Shown: in pieces, positions 23,201-31,741 of the stretch
Layout: each line of letters begins with the position of its first letter
Numbering within the stretch: the stretch's first letter is position 1
Source of the DNA: Cladosporium sp. IMV 00045
Lineage: Eukaryota; Ascomycota; Dothideomycetes; Cladosporiales; Cladosporiaceae
Assembly: GCA_001931905.2 (NCBI GenBank)
Contig: MSJI02000909.1
Location: 1 to 64,000 of the forward strand
Reading direction: 5' to 3'
Length of the DNA: 64,000 nt
Notes under the pieces: model-generated
Told to the model about the DNA's origin: nothing
Database searches by the model: none
What the model saw: only the letters and a program-made list of their open reading frames with translations
Made by a program: the position numbers and the translations under genes

Positions 23201-24406
23201 GAGCATAGCAACGCTGGCTGCGCCCTCAACGGAGTAAGGGGACGGAGATGCCATGCGACCGTCGTCCAGAAAGCTGTGCGCGCTTGCTGCTCTAGGGCCA
23301 TGGTAGGAACTTCCGGCCGGCGGAGGTGAACTGAAGAAGGACTTGCCACCAAGGAATTGCTCCGGAGCGTGGATACTGTTGCTCCGACTCCGGTTGCCTA
23401 TTGTAGGAGGTGGAGGCGCGCCCAACAAGGCTTGTGTTGACATTGATGATGTGAGCGTCTTCAAGCTTCTCCGGATGTCCTCGTCTCGTGCAGTTGTGGC
23501 ATCCTTCAAGTGGATCAAATCAGTAGCATTGTCTCTGCTCCTCCTGCTGAGCCCTGCCATCTCTTTCTGCAGGTTCGTTGCAATGGTCGTAAGGTTGAGT
23601 AGCTGGCTTGAAAAGTCATAGTTGTTGTTGATGCGAGGAGTGGTGGGAGTTCCGGATCTGTTGGTGACATCGGCGAAAGGCTCAACAGGCACTTGCATTG
23701 TCTGCAAAGCAAGCATAGTGGCTGAAGGCGGCGTGTTCTCGCCGTAAATCTTGGAGTGTCTGCTAGAAGGTCTGCTGTTGGGTCGCAGGTTTGGCGTCTG
23801 ATTGGCAAAGTCTCGTGAAGCTGGCGTAGGCGTACTCTCCTTCTCCGATGGGGAAGGAGACGAAGGTAGCATGTAATCTTTGCCGTCCCTCAAGCTGAAC
23901 GGAGACAGGCAGCTAGCAGTTGACTGCCTCCTCTCGGCAGGACGCTCCGGTGAGCGCTCAGGCGAGCGGGAGTTGTCCAGGTAGTTACGCAGGTCCTTCA
24001 CACTTCCCGGCTGTAATGACTGCATGCGCTTGTGGTGTGCGCCTTTGATGAGTGATCTCTCGGGTGATCCGTTGGAGACGTAGGAGGAGAGCGGTGCGCT
24101 ATCTCTTGACGATTCGACAATCTTCTTGGCCGCTGCGGCGATCGTGGCAGACGTGTTCGCCCTCGTAGTCGGCGAAGACGTCCCAGGATTCAAAGGCAAT
24201 GGCGGAGGCGCGCGTTCAGGGTCAGAGCTGTCCCACCTGCGTTTGAGATGCGTCAGTACTCCCATTCTGCGTTGTTCATGGTGTTGATGTCGCGATGGAC
24301 GGTGGGATACTCACATGGGCACACTGGCTCTGCCACTGGTCTCAGAGAAGGAATGATTGTGGCTCATCCTGCGCTCGCGTGAGGCTTCCCTCGATACCGC
24401 CGACAT
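17255..24406 (-). CDS. Giant coiled-coil protein with a helical-repeat array (about 2357 aa)
   Basis: Not a family I can name. Similar fungal proteins tend to be labelled chromosome-segregation-ATPase-like, but no ATPase motif is visible. Exons are 24406-24315 and 24236-17255. The intron joins SVPM to WDSSDPERAPPPLP in frame, and the start MSAVSREASRERR is the first in-frame ATG of the exon. Regions are: a Ser/Pro-rich disordered N-terminus (to about residue 250); a helical stretch; an array of about 22 units with the core DEILDAVKDGLESLR (about 580-1210); an Ala/Gly-rich break; long coiled coil with a tandem pair EKYDDSGVHTKLDELMG / EKYDDTGVHTKLDELMG (to about 2020); and a basic then acidic Ser-rich disordered tail. 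It looks like a cytoskeletal or septal scaffold, which is inference only. No stop codon interrupts almost 7 kb. Confidence 0.85.
18720..18835 (-). repeat. Tandem duplication inside the giant coiled-coil gene
   Basis: Two adjacent units of about 57-60 bp encode KYDDSGVHTKLDELMG and KYDDTGVHTKLDELMG. They differ at many synonymous positions while the protein is nearly identical, which points to selection on the protein repeat rather than a very recent duplication. Confidence 0.75.
20680..22575 (-). repeat. Array of about 22 helical repeats in the giant gene
   Basis: Translated units share a 15-residue core of the pattern (E/D)-x-(I/V/L)-L-x-x-(V/I)-(K/R)-x-G-(L/I)-x-x-L-(R/K). Examples are EDVLEAVKDGLKDFE, EQVLDAVKDGLESLR, DEIVDTVKGGLDQLR, EEVLDTVRLGLDDLR, NQMLDAINEGIETLR and YEILDTLKDGLASLR. 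Spacing is about 27-40 residues with variable linkers. Confidence 0.8.
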
Positions 24407-25040
24407 GTTGGCGGATGGCTATGTCGAGCCGAGGAATGTAGATGGGATACACTGGTTGGAATGCACCCTTAGACTGATACAGGGCCGCGCGAGGCGGACA
24501 ATTGCATTGTACGGTGGCGCCGGTAGAATGGATGACAGTCCGCGATGGAGCAAAGGGACCACCGAGCGAGGGAGTAGTGTTTCGTGAAAGTAAGTAAGTT
24601 GTGTAGTAGTGTGGTGTGGATGTCTCTCAGCGAGAGTATGGAGAGCGATGTCTTAGTGGAGCCAGTGTTAGGATGCTCTCGCAATTTGACGTAGTGAGTT
24701 TGTTATCAACGTCTCTGGGGCCTCTGGGGCAGGCCATGTCAACAAACAAACGGGCTCCGCTTGAATCTGGCCAGCAACGGCGACGGCTTTCGAGCTAGTC
24801 CGCATCAGGCCACACCAAGCTTGACCCAACGTCGTTTAGCTGTCGCATCTGCCACCGACGCCAGCGCACATCCTTCGCCACACCGATCTGTGAGCCATGA
24901 GAGTGATGTACATTTGGTATGTACCGTCAACCTCAGGCAGCTTCTGTTCCTGTGAATCTTCAAGCTTCATGTTCGCAGGTCATCAGTCGGAACCAAGGTA
25001 GCAATGGACGTTTCCTCCTCGTCCAAGACGTCTCACGCAC
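24407..25040. promoter_or_regulatory. Divergent intergenic region (giant gene / AlkB-like gene)
   Basis: 634 bp between two divergent starts. It should carry both promoters and leaders. No ORF with family features; no motif identified with confidence. Confidence 0.5.
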
Positions 25041-26390
25041 ATGGACTCCTTCGTGTCGCGCAAACGCAAGCGCCACTCGACATCACATACGCCCGAGCCA
25101 TCATCGCCAGCTCATGTGAATGATCGACCCCAGGATGACGGTGCCGATGCCGAAGATACCGACTTCAAGCTGGCCATACTAGCATCTCTCAGTCCCAACA
25201 AGGACCACAATGTGTTGCTAGACTATCTCCTCGCATATGGAGGGTCCGTGGAGGACGCTTCGGCTGCCCTCACCGCTCCAGAGACTAGTTCGGTGCTGCG
25301 GAAACGGTCTGCAGCAATCGGGTTCCAATCCTCCTTGGCCTCGTTCGCAACGGGCAACAGCAATAATGACGGCACGCAGAGCCCGGTGCCTCGCAAACAA
25401 CTGACTAAGAAAGGTCAGACGCTGCATCTTTACACTCCCGAGGATATCGAACAGCACACGCCATGTTCCATCATTCACAATTTCCTACCTGCGTCCGATG
25501 CGGATCGCTTGTTGAAAGAGCTTCTCGACGAAGCGCCCACCTTTCGACGAGATGCGTTCCAACTGTTCGAAAGAACGGTCGAGAGTCCGCACTCCATCGG
25601 CTTCTACGTTGACACCCCGCACGATATCAAGGAACAAAAAGACCAGTATGCCTACAACGGTAGCTACATCGAGGATGTCCGCCAATCTCAGCCCGAGATG
25701 CTCAAAGCTTCAAGCATCGTCCGCGAAGCAGTCAACAATGAGATCGACCGGCGAACGCGCGAATTCAACAACGGAGCAAAGCTGAAATTCCAATCGCCAG
25801 ACGAGTGGCGACCCAACACCTCTTTCGTCAACTGCTACGACGGCGGCAAAGAAAACGTCGGCTATCACACCGATGAACTCACCTACCTCGGACCCCGCGC
25901 AGTCATCGGCTCGCTCTCCCTAGGAGTCGCAAGGGAATTCCGCGTGCGAAAGATCGTGCCGCAAGAAGAAACCGCCTCGGCCGACACGCAAGGCCAAATC
26001 GCCATCCACCTCCCGCACAACTCGCTTCTCGTCATGCACGCGGAAATGCAAGAAGAGTGGAAGCACTCGATTGCTCCCGCGCAAGCCATCGATCCGCATC
26101 CTGTTTCCGGTAACAAGCGCCTCAATATCACCTACCGCTGCTACAAATCTTACATGCAGCCACGGTACACGCCGCATTGTAAGTGCAACGTACCGTGTAC
26201 GCTGAGGGTCGTGCAGAAGCAGAAGGCCAGTAGGGGCCGGTACATGTGGATGTGCAATCGGAACTACACGCCTGGCGAGAAGGGGTGTGCGTTCTTCGAA
26301 TGGGCCAGATTCGACGAGGATGGGAGACCGCCTTGGGCTGATGGGTACAAGGGGAATGTGAATATTCCTACTGCTCTACCGGAAGCTTAG
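25041..26390 (+). CDS. AlkB-like Fe(II)/2-oxoglutarate dioxygenase with CUE and GRF zinc-finger domains
   Basis: Probable nucleic-acid demethylase or repair enzyme of the ALKBH2/3 type. Single exon, 449 residues. An N-terminal basic KRKR stretch may be a nuclear signal. A CUE-like helical domain follows at about 41-80 (FKLAILASLSP ... LLDYLLAYGGSVEDASAAL), then the dioxygenase core at about 148-372. Iron ligands are H276-T-D278 (in GYHTDEL) and H342 (in EWKHSI); the 2-oxoglutarate site is R360-L-N-I-T-Y-R366. A C-terminal GRF-type zinc finger lies at about 379-424 (HCKCNVPC ... WMCNRN ... GCAFFEW). CUE domains bind ubiquitin and GRF fingers bind single-stranded nucleic acid in known proteins, so recruitment to ubiquitin-marked damage is a reasonable inference. 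All catalytic residues are present. Confidence 0.93.
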   Translation: MDSFVSRKRKRHSTSHTPEPSSPAHVNDRPQDDGADAEDTDFKLAILASLSPNKDHNVLLDYLLAYGGSVEDASAALTAPETSSVLRKRSAAIGFQSSLASFATGNSNNDGTQSPVPRKQLTKKGQTLHLYTPEDIEQHTPCSIIHNFLPASDADRLLKELLDEAPTFRRDAFQLFERTVESPHSIGFYVDTPHDIKEQKDQYAYNGSYIEDVRQSQPEMLKASSIVREAVNNEIDRRTREFNNGAKLKFQSPDEWRPNTSFVNCYDGGKENVGYHTDELTYLGPRAVIGSLSLGVAREFRVRKIVPQEETASADTQGQIAIHLPHNSLLVMHAEMQEEWKHSIAPAQAIDPHPVSGNKRLNITYRCYKSYMQPRYTPHCKCNVPCTLRVVQKQKASRGRYMWMCNRNYTPGEKGCAFFEWARFDEDGRPPWADGYKGNVNIPTALPEA

Positions 26391-27152
26391 AGCATCAGGT
26401 TACACGCCGCTTTCCATATACTGGATGATTGTCACAGCATTGCAGCATTTCTTGCGCGAAAGTTTTGGGCTGTGTTATGACTTCAACGAGTCTGCTTCGA
26501 AGGGTGAAGCTGAAAGTAAAACGTCAATTGGGGCGCCTGGTCTCGCCAACAAGCAGAGTGCACAGGTTACCAAGTCAGATTTCGAAAACGAAGGAGCACT
26601 ATCGTTCATCGAAACCTCATACGAGCCACCACCAGCATCTTTTCTGGCAATGCTCACGACTACGAACCTCCAGACTGGGCGTTGTCACTATTTGTTCTCC
26701 CGCGATCATACAGAACGGAGCTCCGCTTACATCGTTCAGAATGCTCTGCCGCTTTCATGCACACCGGTGCAGCAGCCAAGCTGATGGTGATGATACTGTT
26801 GCGCCGCTTTCCTGCATGCCTCCCCAGGCATCGAAGCGAGCCTACCGCGAATTGGAAATCTCATGCATGTGTCCTTTTTCTTCTCGGACAGCTCATACAT
26901 ACATAGTAATTGCGCTTTGCCGAGCCCTGCAAGACACAGGCCTTGCGCTCGTCTCACCGGTCTCCGCGCGTGTCGGACACGATTGGTCTGCTGCGTGAAC
27001 GCGGCGTGGGATGGTGAACGTGTATAATAACAGCTAGGAAGCTCCACCAGCCTGCCTCTTCCCCACACATCCGGTTGACTTCACTCACGCCTCTGTGCAC
27101 ATATCCATCTTTTCTCACGCCCCGACCACCACCCCAAAACCCCACTTCCAAA
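26391..27152. other. Intergenic
   Basis: 762 bp with only unconserved ORFs. It holds the 3' end of the AlkB-like gene and the promoter of the next gene, with a C-rich leader at about 27100-27150. Confidence 0.5.
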
Positions 27153-27725
27153 ATGGGCCAAACCAACATCCACACGCCCATCCAAATCCTTCAGCGCGCC
27201 GGCCACCGAGGCCGCTTCTCCGACCAAGCGATGATCATGCCCTTCAACCGACCGGTGCTCATCTCCTCCGGAACCTTCACGCAAGACGACGTGGACCGCT
27301 ACGCCTGGTGTCTCAAAAGCCCCCTCTTGGGCTGCTGGATCGCGCAAACCCCGGAAGGGCAAATAGCTCCGACATCCGCCGACGAGGAGCTCAGAGTTCC
27401 CGAAATCCGCGTCGGGCCCGGTCTCGCTTCCAGCACGGCTGCGGACGCCGGAGGGAGTACGAGGTTTGTGCTCGTCGTTGAGGGCAAGTCCGGCGCGAGC
27501 AGAGTGAAGGTTGTGGTGGAGAGTTCGGTCGAAGCCGCTGCTGCTGTCATGATGAGGGAGGCTTTGAATGGGTATTCGACGGCTTTTTGTGCGGCTTACA
27601 TGCGTGTTAGTTGGGGCGAGGAGGCGGAGATACCGAGGACTGCGCGGCTCGAGGCGGTTTCTAATTTTACGATGGGAACTAAGGATGGGGTGGTCACAGA
27701 TATCGAACTGGTGTGCTGCGCTTAG
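27153..27725 (+). CDS. Hypothetical protein, 190 aa
   Basis: Not recognised. The start ATG has a good context (CCAAAATGG); the frame is open upstream but without another ATG nearby. The product begins MGQTNIHTPIQILQRAGHRG, has no signal peptide or membrane segment, and carries a beta-rich middle (TRFVLVVEG, RVKVVVESS) and the C-terminal string GVVTDIELVCCA. A single exon with GC-rich third positions supports it being real. No function can be proposed. Confidence 0.6.
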   Translation: MGQTNIHTPIQILQRAGHRGRFSDQAMIMPFNRPVLISSGTFTQDDVDRYAWCLKSPLLGCWIAQTPEGQIAPTSADEELRVPEIRVGPGLASSTAADAGGSTRFVLVVEGKSGASRVKVVVESSVEAAAAVMMREALNGYSTAFCAAYMRVSWGEEAEIPRTARLEAVSNFTMGTKDGVVTDIELVCCA

Positions 27726-28658
27726 CAGTCCGGTGGACAAAGGGGAGGTGAACGTAATGGGGATGTGTGGGTTCTGTGCTGTAGTGATGTTTTTGAAGGC
27801 AATCAATTCGACCACGTTTTCCATCTTGCATGCAGACACAGCTGATCGCCTTTGTCCTGAGACCTCCTAGAAATCGAGCTATATTGACACTTGACAGAGC
27901 TTTTTGCGCATCAAAATTTGCTGATAAGGTAAACTTTCATTAATGTCATAATAATCATCGCATCTAACTCATGCCTCGATTTTCCACGTGCATATCGTTC
28001 ATTCATTACGTTCTTTCCCCCCTCAAAACTGTTCAGGCGCCAACTGTGGATGGCGTTGGCATCTCATTCCTGCCTTTCTAACTTCCCAGAGTTTGTCCTC
28101 CGTGACTTCGGTTCTTCATGGCTGCTTTTCATACAATGTGGCGGGCGAAAAGCTCCGGGTGTGATGAGGTCAAGGTTGGCGTGCTCTTTCTCGTGGGCGG
28201 GAGCTGGGCGGGCTGGAAGAGCTTGCGTTGTAGTGCGTTCTGGAGGAGGGCCGGAAGGCACACGAAGATCAGCCTTTGGTCGAGTGGCGTTGGTTGTCAG
28301 AGAATAATGCTCTATCGCCACTCGTAGCTCGTGAGGTGTGTCGTCGTTGTTGATTCGGTGTGAATTTTGTGGTTGATGTGTCGTATGAGCTGGCTGGCTG
28401 ATTTGAGATGTTTCGAGGCCCGTATGTGAGCAAGAAGGTCCTCTGGACGTGCTGCTGAGAAGAGATGTCGATAGAGGAGCCAAGGATAGGGGATATTCAG
28501 AATATGCGGTGGCGTTGCGTGATGGTTGTGCTTTGTTGGCTCTGGTGTAGATGACATTCGATCGTTGATCAAAGCCATGCTGTTATTCTGGCTCAAGAGC
28601 AGCGCTCGCTTTTCTGAAACATGCGCATCAACATCCACAGTGACAACCAGATCACCAC
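27726..28658. other. Intergenic, between convergent ends
   Basis: About 930 bp. Only shadow ORFs are seen; no repeat or RNA gene was recognised. Confidence 0.5.
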
Positions 28659-28943
28659 TCAATAATGACTCTGACTGCCGGCCCTCGACTCAACATCCTG
28701 CGCCACGGGCCGCAGCTCATACTTCCAGCCGTACTTGTGCAGCAAGTCCTGACGATTGCGATCGCGCACCTGAGCCATGTACGAAGCCTGGCTGAAATCG
28801 TTGACGTTCCCATCGACGCCCGAGTCGCCGGCGGAGTTGCGGCCTTGCCGGCTGCCCATGAAACGGTGGGAGATGGCGAAGCAGATGAGGACCGCGAAGC
28901 CGGCGCCGACGATGACGAGGAAGGTCACTAGCACGCCGTTCAT
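28659..28943 (-). CDS. Small single-pass membrane protein, 94 aa
   Basis: Starts at MNGVLVTFLVIVGAGFAVL in a good context (CCGCCATGA). One hydrophobic segment (about residues 3-23) is followed by a basic stretch (SHRFMGSRQGR) and a polar tail with QVRDRNRQDLLHKYGWKYEL. The frame is open for about 11 codons upstream, but no ATG occurs there. A CTAACAC...CCCAG acceptor-like sequence precedes it (about 28975-28990), so a 5' untranslated or coding exon further upstream is possible. Layout suggests an N-in or N-out membrane anchor of a small endomembrane protein; the function is unknown. Confidence 0.6.
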   Translation of the reverse strand: MNGVLVTFLVIVGAGFAVLICFAISHRFMGSRQGRNSAGDSGVDGNVNDFSQASYMAQVRDRNRQDLLHKYGWKYELRPVAQDVESRAGSQSHY

Positions 28944-30786
28944 GGCGGGGGGTTGGTTGGCTGCTTGGCCGGCCACTGGGAGGGTGTTAGTGAGGGTGGT
29001 GAGGGAGGGGTTGTGGTGTGGGATGGATTGACTTTCTGTTGTTTTGAGAGCGTGAGGTCTTGAGGATGTGGATTACCCAGTGGAGCACGGTCGGCTCAGC
29101 CGCAGTTGTGGTGCGTGGTATGGGTGCGCGTTCAGAAAGTGTCAATGTTTGCAATGAGCGCGTACGAAGTCAGCGTGGCGTGGTCGCGTGAAGTGTGTGG
29201 GATTCTTTGAGCGGTTGAAGCCAGCAGCATTGCATAGAAGAGAGTCTTGAGAGAGTGAATGAAGTGAAGAAACAGCAGGAGAAATGATGAGATGTGTCTG
29301 GGTAAGACGGAGGCAGGCGGCATGCGGCAACATGCGAGCACCTGATAGTAATGGGAGAAGGGAGGGGGAGACATGAATGGCAGGCGGCAGGGAAAACAAG
29401 CATTCACGCCTGCATACGGCAGTACACCACCTTCAGCAACACCTCGCAGCCAGAACGTCTCGATTGGGGTCATTTGTCACACCACATCTGCAGTTACTGC
29501 CAGAACATGGCTATGGTATTGCCCCACTCTCGTCAGCCTGGCACGACGTGATTGGTCTCATCGTTTCCCTTATTTTCGGTGCGAGGACGCGAGGAGTGGC
29601 GGAGTTTGAGCTTGTCTTTCGGTCCCAGAAAGGCTACGAGGTACTTGCGACGACATAGAAGGGACTTGATGAAGTGAAGATATGGAGATCAGTGGAGATT
29701 GGACAGCCCTGAACCAACACCTCAGGTCATCCACCGTCTACTTCTCAGTAATTTGAGGCGTAGGGCTATTAGTGTCTCAGACTGCAATACATGGATCAGA
29801 TCTATACGCTGGCAAGCGAGCGCTGTCAACAAGTGCTTGCATCTCCCATCTCGCATCCACGCGTCAGGCGTTCCGATGCTTCCGGGAGCGGACGCGAGGC
29901 ACAGAAAACCAAAACAAGGGATTCGTGGAAGCGCTGGCCGCGCGTACCGAATGCCCTCGTAACTTACTATACGATCTCTTTTCGGCACAGCATCCACGAA
30001 TGCCGATGCTGTCGTGACACGTGAAATGGGCCATTCGGCGGTTTTCTTGCCTTGCCGACACGTACCACGTATGTGGTGCAGACTCTGGCAAGTTGGGACA
30101 GCGCAGAGATACAGTCGAGAGATGCGCCGACAAGTCGCAGCTGAGACTTATGCGCGAATGCTGATAAGCTTATCAAACAGTCCGATGCAGATATACAGCA
30201 GTGGCATCTGATGAAGTCGATGTCAAGCAAGCATGGCGTGTTGCGAAGAGTGGGACCACAGGGACTGCCAGCCAATTCTCCGCTGGTGGGCGATTTTGAG
30301 TGGGCGGATTCTCCACACCCACCGACCTCACCCCTTCACGGCCTACTCTTCACAGGAGGCAGGCATGATTGCTATCAGCTCTTCCACGAGTCTCCAAGCT
30401 TGGGCATGCCCCTCAATGCAATGTCTTGAAAGAGAATCAGTTGCTCGTTCTCCTCTTCACAGACGTCAAAACAAGCTTAAACTCTCAATACTCAATGCTT
30501 ACCAGCTTTCCAGGAACCAAACGGATCCGTTGACTTCATACTTGGCGTGTGCTTTTGAAGATCGCTCGAGCTTGATCACGACACCTTCACAAGATATCTC
30601 ATGGACAGATGACATGCCGAGATGGCATGTCAACTCTGTTTCCGCGCGACATCAATGCACTACAACTTTGCCCAACCGGTGTCTCGCGCCGGAATCGCTC
30701 CATACCATGTAGACGTGATAGAGCACAACATCTGACGTGAGTCTTAGCTTCATGAGAGGCTTTGCAGCTGGTTCTTTTCAGCATCA
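28944..30786. other. Gene-free region
   Basis: About 1.8 kb without a supportable gene. Short ORFs lack start context and family features. It precedes the 165-bp tandem repeat. Confidence 0.5.
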
Positions 30787-31283
30787 GATAAAGCTATCGG
30801 CCAAGCTACTTGCCATGACGGGTGAGAAAGGAGGAGAACGACCTTATACACATATTAAATTCCGCACGGCAGATGTCTGCTCTCCACCATCACCTCAGAT
30901 GTCCTGACCGACTGAGAGATTTCCGGAGCCGTGAAACCACTTTCTGCGTTTGATAAAGTTATCTGTCAAGCTACTTGCTATGACGGATGAGAAAAGAGGA
31001 GACTGCCCTTCCACGCATACTCGATGCTGTACGATGGACGTCTACTCTCTACTACACCTGCAGCTATCTTGCCCAACTGAGAAATGTTTGGCAGCCGCGA
31101 AAGTCCCATCGACGTTTGATAAAGCTATCTGCCAAGCTACCTACCATGATGGGTGAGAAAAGAGGAGAACGGCCTGAATCACGCACTCAATGCTGCACGA
31201 CAGACGTCTGCTCTCCACCATCTATGCACCTGTCCTGACCAAGTGAGGAAGGTCTGGCAGCTTTGGGGATTCATTTGAGCTCA
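30787..31283. repeat. Three-copy tandem repeat, unit about 165 bp
   Basis: Copies start at 30787, 30952 and 31118 with GATAAAG(C/T)TATC, and continue with CAAGCTAC(T/C)TRCCATGA, GGTGAGAAAAGAGGAGA, then GACGTCTGCTCTCCACCAT and CTGAC...TGAG blocks in the same order and spacing. Copies have diverged by substitutions and small indels and are broken by stops in every frame, so they are non-coding or decayed. Confidence 0.85.
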
Positions 31284-31741
31284 TACTTGATAATCCCTTT
31301 GCTATGGACGATGCAGTCCTCAACTCAGCTGCGACACCTGTGTCCCACCGCGTCTCGTGCGGAGCATTGCATTAACCTACACTCACAGGCAAGCGACGGT
31401 CCCTATCATATTCACATTACAAGCACGTCTCCGCAGAGTATCATGCAGCTGCTGAGGGGTAGCGCGACCTTGCTTCGCACAGTGGGAAGGCATATGTTGC
31501 TACCTATACTGCTGCCTTCGCCTTCCTGAGTTGCCTGCTGAGGGTACTACCGCCACGCCAGAGCCTAGGTCAATGCCAGTCCTGGCAGTGCGTCTCACCT
31601 ACTCGAGAATTGACAGGAGGGCGGTGCCATTCTCGCACGAAAACTCGTGTAGCTGGACTGCACGCTATCTATCGCAGAGTCGACAATCGTCTGTCAGATA
31701 TTGTCAGCCCCTTTCGCCAAATTCTTGTCAGGAATCTGAAA
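31284..31741. other. Upstream region of the secreted Pro-rich gene
   Basis: About 460 bp between the tandem repeat and the ATG at 31742. It is presumably promoter and leader. The frame of the gene is open upstream to about 31610, but the signal peptide sets the start at 31742. Confidence 0.45.

Noticed and set aside
28944..28976. Eleven extra N-terminal codons for the small membrane protein
   Set aside because: The codon at 28976 is GTG inside a likely splice-acceptor context; ATG 28943 has a good initiation context directly before the membrane segment.
30233..31238. Several short ORFs in and around the 165-bp tandem repeat
   Set aside because: The equivalent ORFs are in different frames in each copy and end at different stops, so there is no selection on a protein.
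30787..31283. CRISPR-like array
   Set aside because: Units of 165 bp are adjacent and diverged with no short identical repeats separated by unique spacers, and this is a fungal nuclear sequence.
31610..31741. 44-codon upstream extension of the proline-rich protein
   Set aside because: It would bury the signal peptide internally; the ATG at 31742 places a textbook signal peptide at the N-terminus.
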